Source: Hippasteria phrygiana
Lineage: Eukaryota; Echinodermata; Asteroidea; Valvatida; Goniasteridae
Assembly (NCBI GenBank): GCA_037893225.1
Contig: JAZGUH010000410.1
Location: 248,001 to 312,000, forward strand
Length of the DNA: 64,000 nt
Direction: 5' to 3'
The notes under the pieces are model-generated. The model saw only the letters and a program-made list of their open reading frames with translations, did not search any database and was not told the DNA's origin. The stretch's first letter is position 1. The number at the start of each line of letters is the position of its first letter. Positions 11,721-23,616 of the stretch are shown one piece after another. The translations under genes and the position numbers were made by a program.

Positions 11721-12412
11721 TAAACTTAAGGTTACTTAAGGTTTACTTTCTTAGAGTTTAGGCATTCTCCTGAAGACGGTCAGAGCATACTGATCGGAAC
11801 GTCGAGTTTATACCTCTGGTTCTTTTCAGAACCATTCTCTTAATTGAGAAATATCTCTATAATTATGGTGTTTCCGCAAACCTTTCATTTATTAGTATCT
11901 CCGCAATGCAAAGTCTCAAATCTGACTTATCTAATGCTAATGACCAATTCAGTTTGTTCAAGGTAATACGCCCCAAAGGCGTGGGCATAACAATTGAATT
12001 TTTACCCAATGGAGTCTTTTTTCACCAATTGAACGTAGCCAGTGTCAACCTGCAGATAGCAAATTGTAGATAAACAAAGCCCGGCCTGGAATGATATGTA
12101 TTGCAGGAGTTCCGCCAATTTGCTTAATTAGTCTAATGTATATACATTGTGATATGTCAATCTTTCACCAGTTGCAAATATAGCACAAATAAACCCACAA
12201 GAAGATTAATAATAACAGACATTCGATAAATATTGTATGCAGGGCGAGTTTTCCTAATGGCTATTTCCACCGTCAGTGTGGCTGGCATGATTACTAATTA
12301 ACATAGTTCGTACCATTAATGTCTCGCCATTGCTACATATAAATGCCTTCGCGTAAAAAGCTACTTTCATCTTACCGCGATTGAAATAAATAAACATGAA
12401 ATAAAGCATACG
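11721..12412. other. No gene recognised
   Basis: AT-rich spacer without ORF or identified repeat. Confidence 0.4.
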
Positions 12413-12634
12413 TTTCCCTTTATTTGCGTACGGATGACGCCATATGGCGTAAAAAACAGTGCCACCAGGCCGGATGACACCATTGGCCGCTGTTTCTGCA
12501 GTTTCAATCCAATTGTTGGATTATTGTTTATGTTACGTTTTACTGCACAAACACATTGTAGCGGTTCGCTTGGCTGCCAAAACCGCTGCGACACCCCGAC
12601 GTCTCCCGTAAAAAAAACGTACTCAAGGGGTTAA
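12413..12634. mobile_element. MITE family C, copy 1
   Basis: Homologous to 48923-49216 and 60463-60670. The right end ACTCAAGGGGTTAA is intact (TTAA 12631-12634); the left end (CCCTTTATTTGCGTACGG) has drifted from CCCCTTGCGTACGG. The internal core GTGCCACCAGGCCGGATGACG is shared by all copies. Confidence 0.7.
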
Positions 12635-13880
12635 AACACTTCAGTTAATTCAAGGAGTTTGAAATGATTTGCAATAATTGATTTCCTTACAAATAGTCAT
12701 AATCCGGTACTAAGCTTTCACAAAAAAGAACTAATGATGGTGGGAAGCTATTTATAGTTATTTTTGTTTTATCCTTGATACGCCCAAGGAATAATTTCTA
12801 TGAATGGAGCCAATGTTGGGTTTATCCGTATCGACTTCGCAACTTGCGGATTTATTTGCCACAACTTACCTTTTTGTTATGTAATTTTTAAGAAATCTTC
12901 CATGGCAGTCTATAAATATCCAAAGTCCTTCTCTTAGAAATTCTCCTGATCATTTTTGGAATTTGAAGTTTGTTGCTGGCATTGTTAAGCGAATTTGTGA
13001 AATTTCTCCACATAGCCAAGCGTTGGGGCGTGCTGCAGCGCGAATTTCAATGGCGAAATTCCGCCATAGGGAAGGTATTTTGTGCAACACCGTTTTCTTT
13101 TTCATTTCATTTTCTTCGTTTCTTGAGTTTGGCCAAATTAATGATTGTCCATTGCATTCTGCTGGATTTATTGAGCTTTGACTGAGAAGCCTCTGGCGCT
13201 GATGAACACCTGTTTCAACCACAAGAATATTCCCGTGAGTTTAATAGTGAAATGTAATGTTACCATTCAATTTAGATGTTGCATTGTATTTCTTTTCCCA
13301 AAAAAGTAGGGGCCACCTCAAGTTATTCAATTCTTTTGTAATTTTGTCCCCTTCCCGCAGTGGACTGGGTGGGGTGAGCGAAACCAGCACCTGGGTCAGT
13401 CACTCAATCACAGAGGTTTGAGACTCGTAAAACTGTAGCGAGCATGTAGTGCAGTACTGCAGTTCCTTGACGCGCGCTGGGAAGGGCCTCGACAGGAATA
13501 TTTTTTCCAGGCCGCTTTTCTAGATGTCAAGGCCATGCTCGTGCGAACCATTAAAATTACTTCAATTAATGTGTTCCCAGAACCTATTTCCATTGTCATG
13601 GTGACCGCATTGAAGTAGTCAATAAGCTGTCACATAATTCATAGACATCAATATCTTCCGACGCGAGACATTCTCTGAAGCGGAAATAATAAATTCAGAG
13701 CTCGTTCCAGTAACCTGGTTGTCTTTGCTACGGGTTACAGACTAATAAATAACATATGCTGAAATGCGCAAAGGCGAGTTTCCACCTCACTGACGGGCTA
13801 GGGTAAAGGACTAATAATTCCTCTCACATTGAATAATTTGTGTAAAACGTGAGTGCTTTTTATCTTGATCGATATTGTCT
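12635..13880. other. No gene recognised
   Basis: Overlapping ORFs on both strands at 12950-13222 look like shadows of one another; no splice-supported exon or domain was found. Confidence 0.4.
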
Positions 13881-14300
13881 GGGGGGGGGGATAGCCTTTA
13901 ATGCAAGGCTGTGCGTGCTGTCTCAGTTTGCGGTCGCCCGGCCCGGCCTGCTGGCATGATATGGCGCGGCCAGCTAGATCACGGCAAACGCCGATACGTT
14001 GCAAGCACGATCTGCCCGCAATGCATCATGTACACGCATGGTCACTTTAATACACAGTTCATACGCTGTACACGCACCACCACCCGGTACCAACACGCAC
14101 GAGTCTATCCTTCTGGCGTAGCACGGATAGTACGGGGCGGTACACTGCGAGCACCGTGCGTGCCACGAATCGACGTTCGCCGGTACGCACGTACGTGTTA
14201 TGTGGAGCTTGCTAGCTGCACTCACTGGCCAGCAGGGCGGGGACACGCAGGCAGACAGCGCGCACAGCCTTAATTCAAGGCTAGGGGGGGGGGGGGGGGT
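13881..14300. mobile_element. GC-rich inverted-repeat element flanked by poly(G)
   Basis: Inverted ends of about 35 bp (left AGCCTTTAATGCAAGGCTGTGCG, right its imperfect reverse) enclose about 330 bp that are much richer in G+C than the surroundings, with many CpG and GTAC words. G runs abut both ends (13881-13890 and 14284-14300). ORFs across it on both strands are by-products of high GC. Confidence 0.55.
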
Positions 14301-14384
14301 ATAATCGCCAAAGAAAAGGTTTTATTTGAATTCTTTCCAAAGCTTTTGTCCATTATGAATGAGGCAATCCCACTGTTCCAAACA

Positions 14385-14586
14385 CACGATACCCAGCACG
14401 ATATGGGGGAAAAGGGTACCCCCCCCCCCCCTTTGTCCCTATACCCTAATCACACTCCAGACTATTGTTACCTAACACATCCCCCTAGATTTCTAAAAAG
14501 AGTTGCGGAGATTCCGGGAACACAATGACCAACACAAAAAGGGGGATGGGGTCCCTTTTCCCCCCATATCGTACTTCAGGATACGA
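14385..14586. repeat. Imperfect inverted repeat with C/G runs
   Basis: Arms of about 45 bp (14385-14430 and 14541-14586) share CGATATGGGGGAAAAGGG in opposite orientations around a 110-bp unique loop. Probably a degraded foldback element. Confidence 0.5.
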
Positions 14587-16439
14587 TCACAACTCATTCA
14601 GCAAAAACGTTCAATGTTTTGTCACGGAAACTTTGCAAATGACACACTGTGCAACGCGTTCGACTAGGGTCACAAAACTACCCAACGGCCACTAAGCATT
14701 TGTATTAGACATAAGCGAACTCCTATTTTGGAGGGCGATGAGCGGGTGATCCGGATACGTCATCGCAGACTTGACGATGTAGGATTGTTGAAACTATTTT
14801 GCAAAATAAATTGTCATATTATAAAAGTTCAAAATGCGGTGGTCGTCGGCCGCATTCAATTATGTGCTCGCAGAGTGCACAAGAGAGTTGCACACACACC
14901 CAAGTGTGTAAATACCTGCAATCGCGGACGTCCCATTGTTCCTCTTTTGTTTATAATCGTGGACGTTCGGTCAAACGTGGACCCTTTGTCTATGACCTAA
15001 CCCTTTTGTCCCTAGTCCACGATTGCCGGTATATACATACTCACACATACAGATACACAGGTAACACACAAAGACATCCAGTCGTGTTTTCCTATACAAC
15101 TGGGGACAATGCTTTGTGTTTCCTATTGTTCATTTAATATAACACAACCCCATAGACTAAGCACGTATTTTTACGTCCGAGGACCGATTTTAACAAAAGA
15201 CCTACTCCCGAGGACAAGAAAGATTCCTTTGTATTTTCTTTCTCCTCTCGTCCTCGAACGTATATACAGTTCATGTACAATTTTACAATAATAATATTCT
15301 ATTTTAAAACTGTTATTTCCATTTAATTCATGGGTGGGTATACATGTAGAATAAAGTGGCAGCATTTGATATTCAAAGAAGCAGGATATATTTCCCCTAC
15401 CACGTTCAGGGATATACTAGTCTCACTCTTTAAGTTTTTGTGCAAGACATCTGACCTATGAGTTGCATCAGTTTAGCCAAATAACATTAGTTTCGTTGTC
15501 AATAAGCTTGGTTTATTATATAACTATACTACCGACAAATATCACTTGTTTATAATCGCCCCGTCTCTTTTTCTTAATTAACACTTACTGCAATTATATG
15601 CACAAATCAAGGTAGATTTACTATATCAAACAAGATCTAAAATCTCTAATGTAATATCTCTCTCCGTATACCAGTCAAAACACGTGTTTATGTTGTTCAA
15701 CTTGTTTTGCAGTCCAGTTTTCAGATGTTACTTAATTAAATATTCCTTCGCTTCTTTTCTTAATATATGTACAATTGAAGATATTTATTTACAATTATTA
15801 TATAGCATGATACTGCAAAACTATCAAAATAATGCAATATGTTTTAATATGCCTTACAAGTAAAAATTTCTTCTTTATGAGTTCACTACATGTTCTGGTT
15901 TTGAGGTTTGTGTTTTGTTTTGATTTTGTGTGCTTTTGTGTGCTCATTTCAGTTCGGTCGAAAATATTTTAATAATATTTCCCAGATCTCCAAAGGTTCT
16001 GCATATATATATACAGGCGGTGACTTCCAAATTATGATGGGAGGCAGTGTCCCGAAAAACGTGCAAGGTTATACTCTGAAAAAAATTACAAAGCGTTAGC
16101 CTGAATGCTTTCTAGCCCTAATTTGCTTCACGAAGTTATCCCTTAATTTCCCCCGCCGTGCAACAAATTTATTCCTAATTTATTTGGCACATTTTCCGCC
16201 AAAGAATTGCCGCAAATTTTTCCCGCTCGGGAAATGTTTCTAAAAGCGTGCGTAGGCCTACATAGTAATCCTTGCCGATGCAAGACACATACCATACCAA
16301 GCTAACACCAAAAGGTTGAAATTCACACACAAGGAATTTTTACATGAATATTTCCTACCACCAAAAGCGAAAAATGGGGCAACATTGATCCGATATTTAC
16401 ATAGACTGAATATACGAAGTCTCTAACAAGCCCAAAATT
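14587..16439. other. No gene recognised
   Basis: 1.85 kb of AT-rich DNA between the two convergent protease genes. ORFs at 14728-15365 and 15908-16099 lack recognisable features. Confidence 0.4.
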
Positions 16440-19400
16440 TCAATCAATTATCAAGCTAATAATGACCAACAGAACGACAGTATATATTTGATCCCATCCA
16501 GCATGGGGGCAGTCAGTGCCATCTAGGGAGAATAAATGGCAACAAGAAAAGAAAATGTTAGAGATTTGTAGTCTTTGAAACATGCAGGGGCGGATGCAGA
16601 GGGGTGTTTGGGGAGTCGAACCACCCCCCCCCCCCCCCCCCCACCGCTCGTTGGCAATTGTTTTTGTTTTCTTATAAGGGCCTACTGTACTTCTACGGTA
16701 CCGTAGCAAACCAGAAAAGAAAAGCAAAACAATGTAAAGGTCTTATTTTGCGTGTATACGGGTAAGAACAAAACAACGTTGAGAAGCAACGTTGAGAAAG
16801 TGCCCCCCCCCCCACCCCCGCTTGTAAAATGCTTTGATGAGCCAACATACATTTCCAGTTCCACAACCCATGCTCACAAATGCCCCAAACTTAACCATAC
16901 ACGGTAAGTCACAAAAAACAGAACATAAATATTCCCCTGAATATTGTTAAGAGAACAAGTTATTGCATTTCAAGAGTATTGACCTGAACGCGTAAGACAT
17001 AAGCTCTCTTTTAATACAAAACCATGCATCAAATGCAAAGTTGGTGGCGAAGACGGACGGTGTTTTAGGACTATGTCCCGTTGGGCCATTGTTAGATGTA
17101 ATATTATTAGTGTATTCGCAAAACTAACTAAAGCATTGAGTCAAGCGTGTAACCTTCCCCAGGGTAGCCGTACCATAGAATACAATTCATTGCTGTGAAA
17201 CTGCACATATTTGCTGAAAATGACGAGTTGTAATAAAAGAAAGCTTAATGTGATTTTACATCTTGACACTTTAAACCCAATATACACAGGATTTCTTTAA
17301 AATTAAATATTGGCTGGGTTCGAGTATTTTGGACACGCCCTGTTAAGGCGATTGTTTAATCTGGGACATTTTGCCATAGCGACGCATCAGTTGGCAGAAC
17401 TTACCCGTTGTGACGTCTGGGGAACTTGTAGCACTGTCCGTTGTTGCGGAATCTGTTGCAGTGTCAAAGATGTCACAGTTCATTCTCAGTACTTGGTTTG
17501 CAGCTTTCTCTTAATTTTGGCAAACAAAATATCGAAAACAAGTTGTTAAGCTAATACGAACTAATAAATATACTAAAGATAAATTACAAACAAATTGATA
17601 GAAAATCAACAAAAAAGAATAGACTGCAAGATCAGAAGGCAAATTGTACCAATATTTCATGATCGAAACCGCAAAAACAAATCACGTAAGCGAACGTATA
17701 ATCTGTTTTAACAACGCCCAAGTTCTACTCCTATATCCACCCCCCCCCCCCCACCCCCACCCCCCCCCCCCCCCCCCCCCCCCTCGCCCCGATTTTTGAA
17801 ACATTTGTCAGACGGAAATATTTTGAGAGGGCACTTTTGTATGTGGTGATTTTTTTTAAACCAGAAAAGACGCATATTCGTTGCATCTGCAGTCACTATT
17901 TCCTTGGCGGTCATGTCCACAGTGTCCTATAGTGTCATTGTTGCTAAAGTACACGACTGAACCTACCTTGGTCGCCGTCACAGCGGTCAATTATAGTACT
18001 CATGCAGGGAAAGACTTCTACTAAAAGATCATACAGTCGCCGGTCGTAATCTTTCAGTGCGTCCCGCGTGCAGATGTCATTATGGACGTTATCGATAAAG
18101 TTTTTGCACGTTTGCACATTGAAAAATCCTTGCGCGCCCTCGGCAAAATACTCTCTATGGTTGGAAATTGCGTAGGTATTGGACCACAGATTGTCTGCTT
18201 TTGCCATTTCGTAAATGTCCATGAGAGCCGGCTGAAAGGATGCGTTGATACGGTTTAAAGAGATAAGGTGAATGGCATGTGCAAACTCATGAAGGAGTAC
18301 ATCTTCTTCGTGCCAGCGATCTTGCAGGTAATCCTCGCAGAGTAAATTCTCCTCTCCATCCGTGGTGACTGGTATGGTGGGTATACCGCCTAGGCCACGG
18401 GCACGGTCGTCCCAGAAGCCGCTAGCCAGGTGGCTGTGTTCTGGTATTTCGGTGGTTCTCTCTGTCTGAGCTATGACACCCACACGGCCGTACTGGTCGT
18501 ACATAGCATCTCTGATATCCTTACGATCTGCCAAAAGGAACCTTACAATGTAGCACGCACGGGTCAGAGCAGCATCCTGCGTCTTGCTAGAGGATACAAT
18601 GGGGACACCGTAGGCGTGAGTGTATTTCTGATAGAAAGAGTCCAAGGGTAAGTCGGCGCGTATGTCATTGGGTACCGCGGTTATCGTGCCGCACGCCCAC
18701 GTGTTAAGCGATGTGCCTCGGCCGGTCTTGCGTCGTATACGGCTGTGAGCTCCCGGCGGATTATTGTCCAAGTCCATTCCAATGTCTGAAAGAAGAATGA
18801 ATCAATTCTGCAGGTTATAAAAGATGTTTAATGTTCTTGTAAAAATATGTCAGTCTATTGTAAGTTTGGCTTTGATCTCAGCGAAGTTGAGTTAAGTAAA
18901 AGTTGTGTCCAGTCGAATTAGATCTGCTCCAATCGAGTTGAATCAAAGTTGAGTCGAGTCGCGTCTGTTTTGGCCATGCGTACACATACTGGAAAGAACC
19001 TGAACTCGTACTACTGGCGGCAGAAAAGGCACCACCCCCCCTCCCCCCCCCCCTCCCCTTGAGAAATACAGAGAAAAAGGGCAGCAGCCGGCCGGCACCG
19101 GCGCTGCTTTGGCCCTCCACTTTCAAAAGTGTGCCGCCGCACCACTCGCACGAGTAAAATTCTCGTGCTAAAAAAAATGCTTGCACTCGTAAAATGTCTT
19201 TTACATGTATTCGTATTCAAACTTTTGACAAGTTCTCAATGAATGCATAATACTTGTTGATTAATTCAAATTAAATGACCTGACTGCAACCATGACATCA
19301 AACACTGCCAAGAAAACAAGCATTTTTAATCTAAAGTCATGTTGTGTCGCCCCACAACGGTGAAGACAAATATCCTATATTGTGTGTGCAGTTGATCGTG

Positions 19401-19622
19401 CCAGAAAACGTCAAGGCGAGGCATAGACCTTAAAGACTATGCTGTTATAAACATTGTTGATTACTGAAATTAGTTCACGTTATTGGTGAACAAATAATAT
19501 TACACAATATTACAATTCTTACCGTAAACATAATGATGGTTATGCAGAGGCGAGGGTACGCACTCACCACCAGAAAACAACAAAATTGCCGCGAAAATAA
19601 TAACAGTGGTTGGCAACAACAT
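16440..19622 (-). CDS. Secreted zinc metalloprotease paralogue with hydrophobic C-terminus
   Basis: Four minus-strand exons: 19523-19622, 17967-18785, 17405-17503, 16440-16522; all introns phase 1, total 367 codons. Exon 1 has the same 100-nt length as in the paralogue at 6770 and encodes a signal peptide (VIIFAAILLF core). The propeptide ends in the furin-type site RIRR (49-52). The catalytic domain has HEFAH (199-203) and EYFAEG (245-250), so all zinc ligands expected for a gluzincin are present. Exon 3 is a Ser/Thr/Asp linker starting, like its counterpart, with CT GCA and a Met-Asn-Cys. Exon 4 differs: no ShKT domain but a short DCPHAGWDQ segment and a hydrophobic run (VVLLVIISLII) up to the stop. 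That run could be a GPI-attachment signal or a short membrane anchor, or the exon may be truncated. Intron 1 holds C-rich sequence near 19034-19057. Inverted and partly duplicated at 30069-32102. Confidence 0.82.
16623..16642. repeat. Poly(C) tract in intron 3 of the protease paralogue
   Basis: About 20 C in a row, close to a GCAGGGGCGGATGCAG word typical of hAT-like ends. The matching G run in the duplicate is at 31868-31886. Confidence 0.8.
17740..17783. repeat. Poly(C) tract in intron 2 of the protease paralogue
   Basis: About 44 bases of C with two A interruptions. In the duplicate the same place (30695-30710) has only about 16 G, so tract length is unstable. Confidence 0.9.
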
Positions 19623-20190
19623 AATTCCCTGTTTTCTGCTTTCCGTGTTCCTCTGGTGATGTAGGTTACACGATGTGAGTAATTCTATGGACTTGTTCAG
19701 TCACCATCGAGAAAGGGCACAGTTGCTATAGAATTAGAACCGTTCGTTATTGGTGCATGGTAAAACGTCATGGAGACATATCCAGAGGGTAACAATGCCG
19801 TGCACTTTCTCTCATTCATGTATGGGGATGGCGATACAGTATTTTCATGGAAAATATAATTGGCTAGCTCTTATCATGGAAATAACTATAGCAACAAGTG
19901 AGCTGAGGGTAGGAATATGATTGGTGATCCGCTTGACCATGAACTCGTCAGGTAGGCCTACGAGAAATGCGTATAAATACACGAGGATATAAAATGTATA
20001 ACTGACACGTATACCCGCGATGTAACTATAGTTGAACATTTTATCATCAAGTTTATTGTGCAACATTATTATCCATATCTCACATATGCTAAGCATTCCA
20101 TCTAACTTCGTTAGGCCTAATTAACACTATTTTTTTTCGCAATAGTGTCTCGGTGCCTTTTTCGCCTGTCATCTTAGGCACATGTATAAG
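19623..20190. other. Upstream region of the protease paralogue
   Basis: No coding sequence. It should hold the minus-strand promoter of the gene starting at 19622; no core promoter motif is convincing. Confidence 0.35.
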
Positions 20191-20439
20191 TGGTATAATA
20201 TTGGTATTGCTGAAAGCCACTTCCACGTAGTTTTATGAGACATGTCCTTTGTCTATGCAGGGTAACAAAATAATGTCCCCAATATCAAACAAGTTGCGTC
20301 CGCTGGAAAACATGGTGATCTTCATCCATGCTCCGACTAAACCGTGGTAGAACACGGCAAAGTAGGCCTTGTGGCACTTTCTTCGCCTTCTGACCCGGGT
20401 TCGACTTCCACCAGGGTCGACATGTGGATTGGGTTTTCG
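20191..20439 (+). repeat. 250-bp block also found at 29822-30070
   Basis: Nearly identical direct copy. At its right end the copy at 29822-30070 switches at a TTTCG/CG microhomology into inverted protease-gene sequence, while here it continues into unrelated DNA. Confidence 0.85.
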
Positions 20440-21085
20440 CTTTTCAGTCCCTGCCTGATTACATGGGTTTCCCCGCTAGATTTCGCTGGGGTTTCCCTCC
20501 ACCTCTAAAACAACAGGTTTCCGGCTTTCGACCTACCGTACGATATGCACTTTTTGAAGTCAAGAAGTAAAGTGAACAATCAGAAAGATAATGTTCGAGT
20601 TAAGTTAAGATTTTTAAAATGGATGAAGAATGGTAACTTGGTATTTATAGTGCTGTTTTTGGTCTTTGGCACATCACACAAAAAAAAAAATATCATTTAG
20701 GGAAATGTTGAACTTTTTGTACTGATATTAAATCATGTTATTTTTTTGTTACTTGTGGGTTGGTGTCAAGAAAGCCAATAGACCCAATCGAGGAAAAGGA
20801 ACATGGCGCTTTAATCGTGTCAATCTTAGAGCGTTTATTGGTCAAAACAACACAGATGAATCATGGCCCTCGAGTCGGGCCAGGGATCAGATGATTGATT
20901 ACATACGGCATGATGCTATGCATACTGCGCACGGACTGTGAAGTACAATAGCTCTGCGTGTAGCTATGTGTGTAGAACATGCGGGGTTTTCGGCAAGGTA
21001 ATTGTTTTTGGCACTGAAGAATTTTAAAGTTACTGCTATTAAGTTACACCAGGAGCTCGTATACCAAGCTATTTGGGTGACAGCC
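20440..21085. other. No gene recognised
   Basis: AT-rich. One 68-codon ORF at 20735-20941 has no recognisable features. Confidence 0.35.
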
Positions 21086-21695
21086 CGATTGTCCGAAGGT
21101 TCGATAGTCCGAAGGTTCTTTAGTCCGAAGGGTTATTAGTCCGAAGGTTCGTTAGTCCTCCGAAGGTTCAATAGTCCGAAGGTTCGACAGTCCGAAGGTT
21201 CGATAGTCCGAAGGGCCCATTAGTCCGAAAAGAGAATAAGGTTAAATAAATCCGAAGGTTCGATGGTCCGAATAGACGATAGGGTGCCATAGTCTGAATC
21301 GACGATTAGGTTCGATAGTCCGAATGGACGATAAGGTTCGATATTCCGAATAAACGATAGGGTTCGATAGTCGGACTATATTGGACCTTATTTTCAATTC
21401 GGACTGTGTGCTTTCGGAATAATGAACCTTCGAACTATTGAACCATTCTTTCGTTTCGGACTTTTGAACCTTCGGACTAATTAACCTTATTCTAAATGAA
21501 TTCGGACTACCGAACCTTCGGATAAATGAACCTTCGGATTGTCGGCCCTTCGGACCAATGATCAAATGTTCGGATTAACGAACCTTATTTCATTTTCGGA
21601 CTAACGAACCCCCTCTTATGGGGAATTTGTACGTTCGGAATATCGAACCTTCGGATAAATAAACCTTCGGACAATCGAACCTTCGGACTATCGGG
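21086..21695. repeat. TCCGAAGGTTCGATAG repeat array with inverted halves
   Basis: The left half is made of AGTCCGAAGGTTCGATAG-type units, the right half of the reverse complement (CGAACCTTCGGACTA). The outer ends mirror each other (CCGATTGTCCGAAGG / CCTTCGGACTATCGGG). Unit spacing and sequence degenerate toward the centre near 21390. Confidence 0.85.
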
Positions 21696-21737
21696 CGGAC
21701 ACCGTTATTTGACTTCGCCTAAATTTAGTTGTGGAAG

Positions 21738-21988
21738 ATGACTGATCAACTACTCTCTAAATCTCAAAGAGTGAAATTAGGGACTAGACGATTTAGAGTG
21801 AAAATTACTCTGTTTTTAGATTGAATACTCTAAAAAAGAACCAATTCAGTCGCCTCTTGAGTGAAAATTCGATCTTTTCGATTGAATGAATTTCACTCTT
21901 AAACGTCTGGTCCCTAGTTTCAGATTGTGGGAGTGAATTTTCACTCGAATAGAGTGAATTTTCACTCTTTAGAAATAAGAGAGTAGTC
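21738..21988. mobile_element. Inverted-repeat MITE with GAGTGAAAATT words
   Basis: Ends CTACTCTCTAAATCTC and its imperfect reverse (AATAAGAGAGTAG), with a second mirrored pair inside (AGGGACTAGACG / CGTCTGGTCCCT). No coding capacity. Confidence 0.65.
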
Positions 21989-22852
21989 CTCGGAATTGTA
22001 AATGACCATAGAATTTGCAATGTACTTGCCAACAGCAATACGTGTATTATTTTTGTTTGTATTTGATGACTCTGTTGCACCGTCTTTTGACTGAGGTCAA
22101 ATTCGGTAGCAATTATTTTGAACGCTCAGCCTGTACCTGTGAGAACCTGACTTCCCTTTTTAAAAAAAATCCTCCGGAGCCACGAATTAGAAGGGAAAAA
22201 ATGAATTCGAACGTAATGAAATTCCGGACTTTATTTCCCTTTAAAAAATATCCTCCAAAGCTGGAAATTAGAAAAGAAAACAAAATGGGTAATGTTGAGA
22301 TCTCGACCTTCTGCCTCATAGGTTTAGCATTGTATCCACCAGGCCATCGGAATGCTCGGAAGACCTCGAGAATTCATTGCATTATATACCCAGCCCTATA
22401 ACGCATGCGTAGCCGACGTATATTAAAAGTATTATAGAAGGCGCTCAACAATGAATCAATTCGGATGTAGTTTGGGAACAAATAATTCGCCGCCCGGTCC
22501 CAACAAACATATTGATCACGGTTGCCTGACTACTCCACAATACCAGATTATTACACCACTGAATAGCTAAAAGATTACTAGAAGCAACAAAGCGAAAGCA
22601 CGTGCACTTTCTGCAAAACTCAGTGACTACGACCACCGGTATCATATGCGTCTGGCAGCCATCTTTGAGGCTAATGACTAATGTACATGTATTTGTTATA
22701 TACCCTTCGATAGGCAAGCGTATACACCTTTTGTGCTTACATTGTTACAACATTTAAATGACAAAAATATGCCTCAAAGATGGCCGCTACGTATAAGGTC
22801 TATTGTGATACGTTACATTTAACAAGTATAACCTGAACAGTTTTCGAAGGGA
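21989..22852. other. No gene recognised
   Basis: A 128-codon ORF at 22015-22401 contains a roughly 75-bp internal duplication (TTTAAAAAAAATCCTCC-type word twice) and overlaps minus-strand ORFs; I do not consider it a gene. Confidence 0.4.
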
Positions 22853-23001
22853 ACGAAGAAAACTGACAGGAGCGGGATATTCGAACCTGTCCGACCTCCA
22901 GAATATCGTACCGGCGATCTACCAACTGAGATACTATCTTGCCCTATGTTGGCGGTCTCCCAAAAGTAGGCCTATACAATGTACTTGGTCAGGGGGCGCT
23001 A
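22853..23001 (-). repeat. tRNA-bearing repeat, copy 3
   Basis: Degenerate tRNA-like segment at about 22865-22943 followed on the right by the family's TGTTGGCGGTCTCCCAAA stretch; most of the body is missing. Confidence 0.65.
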
Positions 23002-23013
23002 CTGTAAAAATTG

Positions 23014-23280
23014 CGTTTAGCTTTTCAACACATTTCTTGTACCCACTTTTTTGACACGTTTAGCCTACGACATGTTTAGATTTAACGTTAAGCTTTGTGA
23101 CGTGTACCGGGATAACACGTTTAGCATTTAAACACTTTAGAAACAATGTTTAGAAAAAGTGTTTAAATGCTAAACGTTTTATCCCGGTACACGTCACAAA
23201 GCTAAACGTTAAATCTAAACATGTCGTGGGCTAAACGTGTCAAAAAAGTGGGTACAAGAAATGTGTTGAAAAGCTAAACG
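23014..23280. mobile_element. 267-bp foldback element built on CTAAAC/GTTTAG words
   Basis: Near-perfect inverted arms of about 115 bp with a short loop near 23135-23155. The word GTTTAG recurs in the left arm and CTAAAC in the right. No ORF, no clear target-site duplication. Confidence 0.85.
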
Positions 23281-23616
23281 CCATTTTTAGCCTAGTCCAA
23301 ACCCATAATGTCGCGTATATCACGCCCACTTGACAAGTTGAAGAAGGAGTATAGAGAGACCCTGATTTTGGTCCGTGACAGCTCAGGACGATATATTTTC
23401 AAGCCTAAAGAACAAAGACCTGAAAAATGGAGGTGTACAAATAAATAAGAAATAAGCGTGATCAGGAGACTGTGATTGTGAACATGTGTCAGGCTAGACT
23501 AGTTCGCAGTCCCTCCATTACCGTTCTGACTTCAAATAAAACGGGAGCCGGTAGCGGATAATCTATGCAAATCGGGGCTTCTATATTAATTTTACCGATA
23601 ATGCACTGAGCCGTTC
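23281..23616. other. No gene recognised
   Basis: Short unique spacer before the second Kolobok-like element. Confidence 0.4.

Larger units (their letters stand above)
16478..18409 (-). repeat. Source segment of an inverted segmental duplication
   Basis: Reverse complement of 30069-32031 over nearly its full length, covering intron 3, exon 3, intron 2 and the 3' half of exon 2 of the protease paralogue. The main differences are lengths of poly(C) tracts and a small indel near 17220 (31230 in the copy). Confidence 0.9.

Noticed and set aside
22015..22401. 128-codon ORF
   Set aside because: Internal duplication, low complexity and overlap with an antisense ORF; no motif or splice context.
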